From: Paenibacillus sp. EZ-K15
GTDB taxonomy: Bacteria > Bacillota > Bacilli > Paenibacillales > Paenibacillaceae
NCBI RefSeq assembly: GCF_002573715.1
Contig: NZ_PDHM01000016.1
Span: forward strand, 1-64,000
Direction: 5' to 3'
DNA length: 64,000 nt
Part shown: in pieces, positions 24,224 through 32,688 of the stretch
Layout: each line of letters begins with the position of its first letter
Position numbering within the stretch: the first letter of the stretch is position 1
The notes under the pieces: model-generated
Seen by the model: the letters and a program-made list of their open reading frames with translations, nothing else
Told to the model about the DNA's origin: nothing
The model's database searches: none
Made by a program: the position numbers and the translations under genes

Positions 24224-25777
24224 ATGAGTTTATTGACTGTAGAGAACGTATCACATAATTTCGGGGAACGTACTCTATTTAAGAATGTATCCTTTCGTTT
24301 GTTGGCAGGCGAACATGTTGGTTTGGTTGGAGCAAACGGCGTAGGCAAGTCAACACTAATGAATATTTTGACCGGGCAGCTGTTAAAAGACAGCGGCAAG
24401 GTGGAGTGGACGCCGAAGATCCGGTACGGATATCTGGATCAGCACACCAAACTGACACCTGGCAAAACGGTTCGTGATGTGTTGAAGGATGCCTTCCTGC
24501 CCCTGCTGGAGCTGGAAAAAGAAATGATGGAGATCACCAATAAGATGAGTGATGCTTCTCCTGAAGAGTTGGAGCTGCTGCTCGAACAAATGGGTGAAAT
24601 TCAGGAACAGCTGGATATCGGGGATTTCTACATGTTGGACGTAAAGGTTGAAGAGATGGCGAATGGTCTTGGGTTATCCGTCATTGGCCTCGATCGCGAT
24701 GTAGCAACATTAAGTGGGGGACAGCGTACTAAAGTATTGCTTGCAAAGCTTCTTCTGGAGAAGCCCAATGTACTGTTGTTGGACGAGCCCACCAACTATC
24801 TGGATGTTGAGCATATTGATTGGCTCACTCAATATTTGAAGCAATACCCATATGCTTTCATCTTGATATCCCATGATACGGAATTTATGAACCAGGTGGT
24901 GGATGTGATCTATCATTTGGAATTTGCAAAATTGACTCGCTATACAGCGAACTACGAGAAGTTCCTGGAAATGGCCGATATCAATAAGAACCAGCATATT
25001 GATGCTTACGAGAAGCAGCAGGAATTCATCAAGAAACAGGAAGACTTCATTCAGCGGAACAAGGCCCGTTATTCCACCTCTGGCCGAGCGAAGAGCCGGG
25101 AGAAGCAGTTGGATCGTATGGAGCGGATTGACCGCCCGGAGGAAGCGGCTAAACCAGTGTTTAACTTCAAGGAATCCCGTGCTAGTGGTAAAACGGTATT
25201 CGAGGGGATCGACTTTGAGATCGGATACGATCGACCATTGCTCCCCAAAATGAATATCCTGATCGAGCGAGGAGAGAAAATTGCCATTGTTGGCTGTAAT
25301 GGCGTAGGTAAATCAACGCTGCTGAAGACCATATTAGGCAAAATCCCGGCGCTCTCCGGGAAGACGTATCAAGGGGATTTCCTGGTGCCTGCTTATTTTG
25401 AGCAGGAAGTACGTCCAGGGAATATTACGCCGATTGATGAAGTGTGGAACGAATTCTCACATTTGAACCAGCACGAGGTTCGTGCAGCGCTTGCTCGCTG
25501 CGGGCTCAAAAACGAGCATATTACCCGTCCATTGAAGGCACTTAGCGGCGGAGAGCAAGCCAAGGTCCGCCTGTGTAAACTTCTGATGCGCGAAAGCAAC
25601 TGGATTCTGTTTGACGAACCGACGAACCACCTTGATGTTGTGGCTAAGGAAGAACTAAGACGTGCTTTGAAAGAATATAAAGGCACAATCCTGCTGGTTT
25701 CCCACGAACCGGAGTTTTATGAGGATTGGGTGACCAAGATCTGGAACGTCGAAGACTGGTCCAACCAGAATTCCTGA
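24224..25777 (+). CDS. ABC-F ATPase (YfmM-like)
   Basis: The 517-residue protein has two ABC domains and no membrane segments, as in ABC-F ribosome-acting ATPases. Domain 1 has GANGVGKST, LSGGQRTKV and LLDEPTNYLD. Domain 2 has GCNGVGKST, LSGGEQAKVRL and LFDEPTNHLD. They are joined by a charged helical linker (about 240-305). Length and N-terminus (SLLTVENVSHNFG) resemble B. subtilis YfmM. Such proteins bind the ribosomal E site to relieve stalled or antibiotic-blocked ribosomes; whether this one gives resistance cannot be told. AGACAGGAG lies upstream of the ATG. Confidence 0.9.
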   Translation: MSLLTVENVSHNFGERTLFKNVSFRLLAGEHVGLVGANGVGKSTLMNILTGQLLKDSGKVEWTPKIRYGYLDQHTKLTPGKTVRDVLKDAFLPLLELEKEMMEITNKMSDASPEELELLLEQMGEIQEQLDIGDFYMLDVKVEEMANGLGLSVIGLDRDVATLSGGQRTKVLLAKLLLEKPNVLLLDEPTNYLDVEHIDWLTQYLKQYPYAFILISHDTEFMNQVVDVIYHLEFAKLTRYTANYEKFLEMADINKNQHIDAYEKQQEFIKKQEDFIQRNKARYSTSGRAKSREKQLDRMERIDRPEEAAKPVFNFKESRASGKTVFEGIDFEIGYDRPLLPKMNILIERGEKIAIVGCNGVGKSTLLKTILGKIPALSGKTYQGDFLVPAYFEQEVRPGNITPIDEVWNEFSHLNQHEVRAALARCGLKNEHITRPLKALSGGEQAKVRLCKLLMRESNWILFDEPTNHLDVVAKEELRRALKEYKGTILLVSHEPEFYEDWVTKIWNVEDWSNQNS

Positions 25778-25850
25778 TTCATATTAGATCACAATCCTGC
25801 TCACTGCCAGGATATATGAAACCCTGATTATCATAAATTTATTAGTATTC

Positions 25851-25890
25851 CATAAGGAGGATGGGCAGATTGCTGCCTGTCCTCCTTATG
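25851..25890. repeat. 18-bp stem-loop without T tract
   Basis: 25851-25868 pairs with 25873-25890 over 18 positions, two of them G-U, around a four-base loop ATTG. The left arm contains AAGGAGGA and the right arm TCCTCCTT. There is no T run on the plus side. It may act as a transcript-end hairpin for the ABC-F gene or as a palindromic DNA site. Confidence 0.6.
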
Positions 25891-25928
25891 TATATCCGCA
25901 AAATGGTGCGTACGGTTACGTTTATTGG

Positions 25929-26007
25929 TTTTATGTTTTATGCTATATCGTATATCGTTCGTATATCGTATGGTATATGCCTTATGTTTTATGTTTTATG
26001 TTTTATG
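25929..26007. repeat. AT-rich seven-base tandem repeats
   Basis: TTTTATG occurs twice at 25929-25942 and three times at 25987-26007 (with a partial copy before). Between them TATATCG is repeated three times with small interruptions. The block lies just upstream of the phosphotransferase leader. Both repeat units are seven bases, which suggests slippage-prone DNA. Confidence 0.7.
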
Positions 26008-26064
26008 GTATAAGTGCATTTATGATATGCTAGAAACAACCTGAAATGAACGGAGGAGATGTTG

Positions 26065-26124
26065 ATGGAAGACATGGACTTATCCATCGGGGCATCATTA
26101 TATGAAGGGGATTCGCATCCATAG
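26065..26124 (+). CDS. Possible 19-residue leader peptide
   Basis: A very strong ribosome site, CGGAGGAGAT at 26051-26060, stands before ATG 26065. The frame runs 19 codons (MEDMDLSIGASLYEGDSHP) to TAG at 26122. It is the best translation start in the region yet encodes only this peptide. It lies 46 bases upstream of the phosphotransferase start, and part of its coding sequence can pair with the downstream leader. It may be an attenuation peptide or the relic of a disrupted N-terminus. Confidence 0.45.
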   Translation: MEDMDLSIGASLYEGDSHP

Positions 26125-26161
26125 CCCCATGAACCCGTGTAATTCCCTTCTGAAAGGGAGT
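26104..26161 (+). promoter_or_regulatory. Possible translation switch before the phosphotransferase
   Basis: Segment 26141-26150 can pair in two exclusive ways. It pairs with 26104-26113 inside the leader ORF (ten pairs, one G-U), or, at 26142-26149, with 26154-26161. The second hairpin hides the AAAGGGAG ribosome site of the phosphotransferase. Occupancy of the leader by a ribosome would therefore favour the hidden state. This is a reading by eye without energy calculation. Confidence 0.4.
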
Positions 26162-26170
26162 CGTATTAAA

Positions 26171-26980
26171 ATGAATTCGGAAAATAACTTAAATCAGGGA
26201 GAAGACGCCATGCTCTCTCCTGAGAAGTCGGTTATACGGCGGGGCCAGATTGTGTACCGCCCAGCCGGAGCTTGGACTCCGGCTGTACACTCTTTGTTGA
26301 AGCATTTGAGGCAATCAGGGTTTACATCGATTCCGGCTATTATAGGTTCAGGATGTAATGAGAAAGGCCAAGAGATGCTAAGTTATATCGAAGGCGAATT
26401 TGTTCATCCCGGGCCATGGAGCGACGAAGGCATCATCGAAGTAGGACAATTATTACGGCAGCTTCATGACGCTTCTGCTACATTTAAACCCCAACCCGGG
26501 CTTGTCTGGAAGCCGTGGTTCCTGCGTAAACTGGGCGACACCAGGGTTGTATACAGCCACGGTGATATTGCACCTTGGAATATGGTTACCCGTGATGGGA
26601 GGCCGATTGCATTAATTGACTGGGAATACGCTGGCCCTGTACATCCGTTTGTTGAACTAGCCCGCGTATGTTGGCTATTTCCGCAGCTGCATGATGATGA
26701 TGTAGCTGAAAGGGTTGGTTTGCCAAATGCAGAGGTTCGTGCAAGGCAGCTCCGTTTAATGGTTGACGCATATGGCCTCGATCCAACTAGTAGGGCCGCC
26801 CTCTTTGAGATGATCGTTGAAGTGGTCGTTCGGGAAACGGCAGAGGAAGCGATCGAGCTACAGGTCACGCCGGAAACGGAAGGCCATCTATGGGGGATTG
26901 CCTGGAGGGCGCGGAGTGCGGCCTGGATTCTGCGTCATCGCAGTATACTGGAGAAGGCGCTAAATACTAGGTTGTATTAG
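26171..26980 (+). CDS. Aminoglycoside phosphotransferase-family protein
   Basis: A protein-kinase-like small-molecule phosphotransferase of 269 residues. The catalytic loop is YSHGDIAPWNMV (His-Gly-Asp, then Asn) and the metal-binding acid lies in ALIDWEYAG. The N-lobe is short and lacks a clear nucleotide-binding lysine motif, as in many APH-like proteins that act on choline, homoserine or sugars rather than drugs. The ATG at 26171 has AAAGGGAG eleven bases upstream; ATG 26210 with AGGGAGAAG is a serious alternative. Resistance activity should not be assumed from this family alone. Confidence 0.78.
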   Translation: MNSENNLNQGEDAMLSPEKSVIRRGQIVYRPAGAWTPAVHSLLKHLRQSGFTSIPAIIGSGCNEKGQEMLSYIEGEFVHPGPWSDEGIIEVGQLLRQLHDASATFKPQPGLVWKPWFLRKLGDTRVVYSHGDIAPWNMVTRDGRPIALIDWEYAGPVHPFVELARVCWLFPQLHDDDVAERVGLPNAEVRARQLRLMVDAYGLDPTSRAALFEMIVEVVVRETAEEAIELQVTPETEGHLWGIAWRARSAAWILRHRSILEKALNTRLY

Positions 26981-26998
26981 GTTGCAATAGTTAAACAG

Positions 26999-27026
26999 CC
27001 CATCCTCTTCGTGGGATGGGTATTTT
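26999..27026 (+). terminator. Terminator after the phosphotransferase
   Basis: CCCATCC at 26999-27005 pairs with GGATGGG at 27014-27020, followed by TATTTT. Confidence 0.75.
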
Positions 27027-27108
27027 CAATCATGGGTCGTCGTCAAAAAAACTTCGTGAACGTCATCTTTTGTTAGAAGATTTGCAGATATTGATCGGAG
27101 GAAAATTC

Positions 27109-28236
27109 ATGTCTGATTTAAGCGATAACAGGGAGGAAGTAAATCGTACAGAGCCTCTCTTCATGGCAGCCTCGGGGTCCCCGGACCGTGGTGTAACAAT
27201 GAATAGGGAACGAGAGGATCGGTATTCTAGGCAAGAGCGCTTTACGCCATTTGGAAAAGAAGGTCAGCTCCGCCTCCGGGACAGTCACGTGCTCGTTCTT
27301 GGTGCTGGGGCGCTGGGAAGCGCTATAGCGGAAACTTTGGTTCGCGCAGGTGTCGGGCATGTAACGATCGTGGATCGGGATTACGTGGAATGGAGCAATC
27401 TGCAGCGTCAGCAGCTGTTTACCGAACAGGATGCGATCGATCGATTACCGAAGGCCGTAGCAGCGGCTAAACGGTTATCCGAAATTAATTCGGATGGTAT
27501 CGTGGATGGTATCGTTATGGATGTACGTGCCCAGGAACTGTCGGTACTCTGTCAAGGCGTTGATTTGATGATGGATGCTACCGATAATTTCGGGACCCGG
27601 CTGATCCTGAACGACATCGGTTTTAAGCATGGAATCCCGTGGATTTACGGAGGCTGCGTCGGAAGCTCAGGAATGAGTTACACATTCTTGCCGGGAGAGA
27701 CGCCATGCTTGAACTGTCTGCTTGAAACGATTCCCTTGGGTGGTGACACCTGCGACATTAACGGAATTCTTCCGCAAGCGGTACAGATGGTCGTTGCCCA
27801 TCAAACGATGGAAGCGATGAAGCTTTTGTCAGGACACCGACATGCTCTTAGAAAAAAGATGCTGTCGTTCGATTTATGGCGTAATGAACGGGTGGAGTTT
27901 GGCGTGGACCGAGCGAAAAAATCGGACTGCCCCACATGCGGCGAGCATCCGAAATATCCTTACTTGACGGCTGAACATGCTGATAAAAGCGAAGTGTTGT
28001 GCGGCAGGGATACGGTACAGATTAGGCCAGCCAGACCGCTGCAGCTTCAGCTGGATGAAATGGCCGATCGATTGAACAGGCTTCATCAAGGAAAAGCAAC
28101 CGTAACGCCGTATATGATCATCTATCAGGTGAATCCACATCGTTTGGTTATATTCCGGGACGGTAGAACCCTGATACATGGCACATCGGATATCGCCAAG
28201 GCCAGGTCGCTGTACAATCAATACGTTGGTGGGTAA
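27109..28236 (+). CDS. ThiF/MoeB family adenylyltransferase
   Basis: The 375-residue E1-like enzyme adenylates the C-terminus of a small sulfur-carrier protein. It has the nucleotide loop GAGALGS, the DRDYVEWSNLQRQ segment with the arginine finger, DATDNFGTR, a zinc site (TPCLNCLLE and CPTCGEHP) and the GGDTCDINGILPQ catalytic-Cys region. A C-terminal extension of about 80 residues is as in Bacillales ThiF. The start at 27109 has CGGAGGA six bases upstream; a frame extending 31 codons further lacks such a site. No thiS, thiG or moaD is nearby, so whether it serves thiamine or molybdopterin synthesis is open. Confidence 0.87.
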   Translation: MSDLSDNREEVNRTEPLFMAASGSPDRGVTMNREREDRYSRQERFTPFGKEGQLRLRDSHVLVLGAGALGSAIAETLVRAGVGHVTIVDRDYVEWSNLQRQQLFTEQDAIDRLPKAVAAAKRLSEINSDGIVDGIVMDVRAQELSVLCQGVDLMMDATDNFGTRLILNDIGFKHGIPWIYGGCVGSSGMSYTFLPGETPCLNCLLETIPLGGDTCDINGILPQAVQMVVAHQTMEAMKLLSGHRHALRKKMLSFDLWRNERVEFGVDRAKKSDCPTCGEHPKYPYLTAEHADKSEVLCGRDTVQIRPARPLQLQLDEMADRLNRLHQGKATVTPYMIIYQVNPHRLVIFRDGRTLIHGTSDIAKARSLYNQYVGG

Positions 28237-28283
28237 TTACAAGGACAAGAGCAAAAGCGTTTCATCAATAATCGTAAACGCGC

Positions 28284-28316
28284 AAAAGGAGTGGGCCTCA
28301 CAGACCCACTCCTTTT
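28284..28316. terminator. Bidirectional terminator
   Basis: AAAAGGAGTGGG at 28284-28295 pairs with CCCACTCCTTTT at 28305-28316. It lies between the ThiF-like gene and the convergent glucanase gene and offers a T run in both directions. Confidence 0.85.
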
Positions 28317-28335
28317 CATGTTGATCCCCAATCGC

Positions 28336-31300
28336 TTAATTCAAAATTAAATTAAAGCCGTTCTGAATGAAATACAGATCAGGATGAGCGATATTTTGTG
28401 TTGTCAGATTGTTAAATGTTGCCGACCCATTGCCCGTATAGGTGTAAATCGCCGCACCTGGATGAGGATTCGAGAATCTTGAGGATGTGATCCCGTCTAG
28501 CCCCGTACCGTCAATATGGATGTTGTTAAATACGATGTTCTGAAAACCGCCGCCATAACCAAGCTGAACGGCACTGCGCTGGGTGTTCAGGATATCGATG
28601 TTGGTAAACGTGACATTGCGGATTGCATCATTCGATGCTTCCAGATCGATTGCGCCGCGCTCCCCATCGTACAGGTCTTTACTGGTTCCACTCCCAATGA
28701 TCGTTGTATCGGAGAACAGAATGCCGGTATTGTTCTGGAAATGGTACCCCGGGAACACGGTATTCATTCGAATACCGGAACCGCCTACGGTGTCAACAAT
28801 CAGGTTGTGAGTAGCCTTATGACCGCTTCCTCCAAAGAATGCGATGGCTGCTGCGCGCCAATTATTTTCGATGGTGTTATAGGAGAAGGTGTTGTTAACG
28901 CCCGCAGGTGCGCCATTCACGTTACTCGTCCATACGGCGAGACCATCGTCTCCGTTATTTCGAATGCTGCTATTGCGGACAGTTGAATGGCTGGTTCCTT
29001 GGGCAAAATTGACCCCGTCCGCGAGATTATTGCGGATTCGGCTGTTTTCAATGATCAGACCCTCCGCAATAATGGCTGGGGTATGCGCATAATCGCCTAC
29101 CCAGAATCCACACTCAAAGTGCTCGACCCACACATTGTGAATTTTGGAGTTGGTGCCGAAGTTATCCATAAATCCCTTGTAGATTGCATTTTGATTATAA
29201 CGTGACCGCAGATTTGAGTTGAGGTAGATATGGCTGAAATCCAGCTGGCCCGTGATCCGAAGCGAGATCCCGCCAGAAGCGGCATTTGAATTGGTAAATT
29301 GAATATTTGTATGCCAGATGCCTGCGCCCATGATCTTGATGTCATCAATCATATTCCCAACTGAGCCGATCTTCCACATGTTGCCCAAATGGAATGTTCC
29401 TTCAGGAATGTATAAGGTTTTGCCGGTTGAAGCGGCAGCCTGCACAGCAGCTTCAAACGCCGATAGGTCATCTTGGCCGTCGTTCGGGGTTGCACCGAAA
29501 TCCGTTACGGATACCGAATTTGCCGGACGGGCGATTGCCGCAGGGACCGGCTCGATTTCGATAAAATCAACGCCATACTCCAGGTTATCGGCATTGGACT
29601 TCTGAATACGAATGTGGTCTCCCGGCTGAAGCGGCGTATCCATCTTCCAGTGTACTTCATCGAACCGGAAGAGAGGGCGTCCCCCACCAGGCGCATCTGC
29701 AGGATGATCGCTAGAGAAGTATTGCCAGTTGTAGTAGGAAGTCAATGGAATGGTCTTTTTCTTCGTGCCATTCACATAAACGTCGAGTGAGCCGGTCAAT
29801 CCCATGCCGTCGGGTGAGTCCGGCATCGTATAGCGCATAGTTACGCCAGCCCCGCCTTCACCTGGCCGAACCGTCCATTCGAGATTGGACCCGTTGGAAG
29901 GTAGCGCTACATAACGTTGGCCGGATGCTTCCGATGCTGTGAGCGCTTGATCGAAAGTCGGTGCCGACTTTAACAGAGCCCCGCCACCGCGTAATGCATC
30001 ATCCGTATCGTAAAGGGTATATGGCATGCTGGCGCCGCGGGAGGAATATACCGTGAGATTGGCCTGGCTGACGTTGTTCTCCCGTTTAACGGGTAGTTCG
30101 TTTGCATCCGGTGCTACGGATGTTGTTAACGTGTAGCTGCCATTTGCCGCTGTCCATGTCCCCGGAATTTTGACAGCGGCGGAGGAGCCGGCAGCAAGCA
30201 CGCCATCATAACTTCCGGTGAAGGTTTGAATCGTTGAACCGGCCGGATTCTTCAGAGCGACGGAAATTGTGTGGGATCCGCTTGCCGTGGCTTTATTGCC
30301 CTGATTCTTAAGATTTACGGTAAAGGATACTGCATTCCCTGCGACAGGAGTGGCGGGTGTCCATTGTACCGTTCCTATCAAATCAGAACTTGCGAGCGCA
30401 CCAATAACCAGAGGGGATGGATGCGAATAGCTGTTGTTTTCGTTATTCTGTTCCATGATTTCATTATCCTCATCGACCTTGGCACTGACGGAATAGGATC
30501 CAGCAACCTTGGTTCCGGCATGGAGCGTTACCGTGGAGGATGCTCCTGCCGCAAGCGGACCTACCGGGGAGGAGCCTGCTTTCGTGTCATTTAAGTAAAA
30601 ATTGACCGTCGTAGCCCCAGCTTCCAAGTCCCCAATGTTTTTAACTGTAGCACTCAGTGTAATGTCATCGTTTTCATTCGGGGAAGCTGGAGTCCAGGAC
30701 ATATCCGTAATGGTCAGGTCCGGATTCTGTGCGGGTGTGCCGTAAACTTCGAATTCCGCAATTTGCCCTGCCGGTGCGCCGGAATTGGACGTTATGTTCA
30801 ATTGTAGACGTTTCACGGTCGCCGTTACCGGAATCATAACGAAGTTGCCGGACGCGGGATTGAATGTATGAGACTGAGCCGATACCAGATTACTAAAATT
30901 GGTTGTGCTCTGGTCATGCCCAAGCACTTGTATGGTTTGGGTGCGCGTACTCCACGCTAGAGACGGATTCAGCTTCAGCACGATGGAGGTGATATCGTGA
31001 TCGGTTCCCATGTCGAGCGTCAAGGAGCTTGGGTTGCTTCCGCCTTCCCAGTAGGTTTGGATGTCGCTGTCGTTAGCATGGGTTGCTATATACGTGAAGG
31101 TGCTTGAGGAGGCGGTAATCGGTTTGCCGCTCGCAATATTGTTACCCGTTGGAGGTGTTGGCGGGGAGACCGATGGTCCATAAATTTCAAACTCAGACAG
31201 CTGCGCTGCCGGCCAAGTCGTGTTACTCGTTACGGTCAGGCGAACATATCGCGTGCTCGCTTCGTCAAAACGGATAGTCACCGAGTTTCCTGCTGTAGAC

Positions 31301-31686
31301 GGGTTGAATTCATAATCGGCAGAATCCACGATATTTGAGAATGTTGAACCGTTCGAGCTGCCTTGCACCGTTAACGTTTGTGTCCGTGATTCCCAAGTGG
31401 CAGGTAGTTTAAGGACGATCCGGTTGATGCTGGTGTCATCACCGAGATCGACTTGAATCCACTGCGGAAAGGCTTGATTGGTACTTTCCCAGTACGAACC
31501 TTCATTGCCATCGTTAACGTTAGCCGGCTCATAAGTTTGGGATTGACCACTTGCTGTTACGGTTTTGCCAAGCGAGAGGTTTGTTTCCCCTGCGGCTGAA
31601 ACCGGTGCGGGCGGCCCTGCGGCCGTGCATACGATAGATATCAGCATAGCCATGACAAGTGGCCATACCACGAGTTTGTTGCGCAT
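28336..31686 (-). CDS. Secreted modular glycoside hydrolase, probably GH87 alpha-1,3-glucanase
   Basis: The 1116-residue protein starts with a Sec signal peptide ending near PVSA-A. Two discoidin (F5/8C-like) domains follow (about 35-175 and 185-320), then two CARDB-like beta domains (about 325-425 and 435-540), a beta-sandwich (about 560-720) and a right-handed beta-helix (about 725-1116). In the helix, Asp890 (ADGVNF) and Asp913-Asp914 (NNGDDGLAVW) have the 23-residue spacing I recall for the catalytic Asp triad of GH87 alpha-1,3-glucanases. The start at 31686 follows GGAGGAGG. It would digest fungal or dental alpha-glucans outside the cell. A pectate-lyase-like function is the alternative. 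Confidence 0.75.
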   Translation of the reverse strand: MRNKLVVWPLVMAMLISIVCTAAGPPAPVSAAGETNLSLGKTVTASGQSQTYEPANVNDGNEGSYWESTNQAFPQWIQVDLGDDTSINRIVLKLPATWESRTQTLTVQGSSNGSTFSNIVDSADYEFNPSTAGNSVTIRFDEASTRYVRLTVTSNTTWPAAQLSEFEIYGPSVSPPTPPTGNNIASGKPITASSSTFTYIATHANDSDIQTYWEGGSNPSSLTLDMGTDHDITSIVLKLNPSLAWSTRTQTIQVLGHDQSTTNFSNLVSAQSHTFNPASGNFVMIPVTATVKRLQLNITSNSGAPAGQIAEFEVYGTPAQNPDLTITDMSWTPASPNENDDITLSATVKNIGDLEAGATTVNFYLNDTKAGSSPVGPLAAGASSTVTLHAGTKVAGSYSVSAKVDEDNEIMEQNNENNSYSHPSPLVIGALASSDLIGTVQWTPATPVAGNAVSFTVNLKNQGNKATASGSHTISVALKNPAGSTIQTFTGSYDGVLAAGSSAAVKIPGTWTAANGSYTLTTSVAPDANELPVKRENNVSQANLTVYSSRGASMPYTLYDTDDALRGGGALLKSAPTFDQALTASEASGQRYVALPSNGSNLEWTVRPGEGGAGVTMRYTMPDSPDGMGLTGSLDVYVNGTKKKTIPLTSYYNWQYFSSDHPADAPGGGRPLFRFDEVHWKMDTPLQPGDHIRIQKSNADNLEYGVDFIEIEPVPAAIARPANSVSVTDFGATPNDGQDDLSAFEAAVQAAASTGKTLYIPEGTFHLGNMWKIGSVGNMIDDIKIMGAGIWHTNIQFTNSNAASGGISLRITGQLDFSHIYLNSNLRSRYNQNAIYKGFMDNFGTNSKIHNVWVEHFECGFWVGDYAHTPAIIAEGLIIENSRIRNNLADGVNFAQGTSHSTVRNSSIRNNGDDGLAVWTSNVNGAPAGVNNTFSYNTIENNWRAAAIAFFGGSGHKATHNLIVDTVGGSGIRMNTVFPGYHFQNNTGILFSDTTIIGSGTSKDLYDGERGAIDLEASNDAIRNVTFTNIDILNTQRSAVQLGYGGGFQNIVFNNIHIDGTGLDGITSSRFSNPHPGAAIYTYTGNGSATFNNLTTQNIAHPDLYFIQNGFNLILN

Positions 31687-31912
31687 GTTATTTTCCTCCT
31701 CCAAAGTGTTCACATACTTTCCCATTAAACATGAGCTAATCGGTGAAGATATCCCCCTTTCCTAATCCTATATCCCATTATAAAAAAAGCGCCGCTTCAG
31801 AGATAAGATGTATTTCTACGGAAATCGTATGTGATCCCAGCATCTTTTGGAGTGAAAGCAGGATGAATCAGCCATACTTACATTATTAAGTGTTGAAAGC
31901 GGGGGGGAACCC

Positions 31913-32635
31913 GTGGAGAAAGTAATTCTGATCGCGGCAGACAATCAAGATCGGGCCCAGACCGTTATGGAGATTTTAAAACAAGCGGGCTATGAGGTTA
32001 TGCATGCCATGAGTTATTCGGAAGTGGTCGCCATTTTACAGCGCTCAGGCGCAGACTTGCTGCTCATCGACAGCAGACTGCCGGGTATGAACCATTTTAA
32101 TCTCGTGGAACGGCTGACGGGCAAAAAGGAACAGATCCCGATCATCGTCATCGGAAATGACGGTTCTGATGAAGCCATTCAGGCATTGGAGGCAGGTGCC
32201 CATGACTATATCCCTGATGACAGAGATACAAGGGAGCTGTTGGCGCGGATTGCCAATTTGCTGAAACTTTTTCAGACAGGTCGCATGGAACAGGAGGAAG
32301 TCATCCAAATCGGAGATCTGGTGATCGATCCTCTGAGCCGGAATGTATCTCGGGATGAAGAAGCCATCGAGTTGACTCATCGCGAATATGATCTGCTGCT
32401 GTTTTTGGCTAGAAGGCAGGGACAAGTATGCACGCGTGAGGATATTTTAAAACAGGTGTGGGATTACGATTTTCATACGGGTACCAACGTGGTGGATGTC
32501 TATATTCTTCATCTAAGAGAGAAAATCGATAGAGGGCGCAAACAAAAGCTGCTGCGTACGATTCGGGGAACCGGATATAAACTGGTATCGCAGGAAGAAA
32601 TCAATGCTGCAAGCAAAAAAGACCGCCTTCCGTAA
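31913..32635 (+). CDS. Atypical OmpR-family response regulator
   Basis: The 240-residue protein has a receiver domain (about 1-115) and an OmpR-type winged helix (about 135-230; ELTHREYDLLLFLARRQGQV, VVDVYILHLREKID). The acceptor position is kept (Asp53 in LLIDSRLPG). The acidic pair near residue 10 is AADN rather than DD, the switch Thr is replaced near residue 81 (VIGND), and the invariant Lys is Asp102 (YIPDDRD). It may thus signal without normal phosphorylation. GTG start, with a purine-rich run just upstream. There is no partner kinase nearby; it is divergent from the glucanase gene. Confidence 0.85.
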   Translation: MEKVILIAADNQDRAQTVMEILKQAGYEVMHAMSYSEVVAILQRSGADLLLIDSRLPGMNHFNLVERLTGKKEQIPIIVIGNDGSDEAIQALEAGAHDYIPDDRDTRELLARIANLLKLFQTGRMEQEEVIQIGDLVIDPLSRNVSRDEEAIELTHREYDLLLFLARRQGQVCTREDILKQVWDYDFHTGTNVVDVYILHLREKIDRGRKQKLLRTIRGTGYKLVSQEEINAASKKDRLP

Positions 32636-32651
32636 GTGGAAGACGGTCTTT
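32618..32651. terminator. Bidirectional terminator overlapping a stop codon
   Basis: AAAGACCG and CTTCC (32618-32631) pair with GGAAG and CGGTCTTT (32638-32651). The left arm is inside the last codons of the response regulator gene; the convergent NlpC/P60 gene ends 38 bases further on. Confidence 0.8.
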
Positions 32652-32688
32652 GATTTCATTTCAATAGTAACAAGTGGAGTAATGAACT

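Noticed and set aside
25929..26007. CRISPR array
   Set aside because: The repeat units are only seven bases with no spacers of regular size; simple-sequence repeats explain them.
26065..26170. Frameshifted N-terminus of the phosphotransferase
   Set aside because: Joining the two frames would need one frameshift, but the downstream start has its own ribosome site and the catalytic domain is complete, so a separate leader ORF is the simpler reading. Not excluded.
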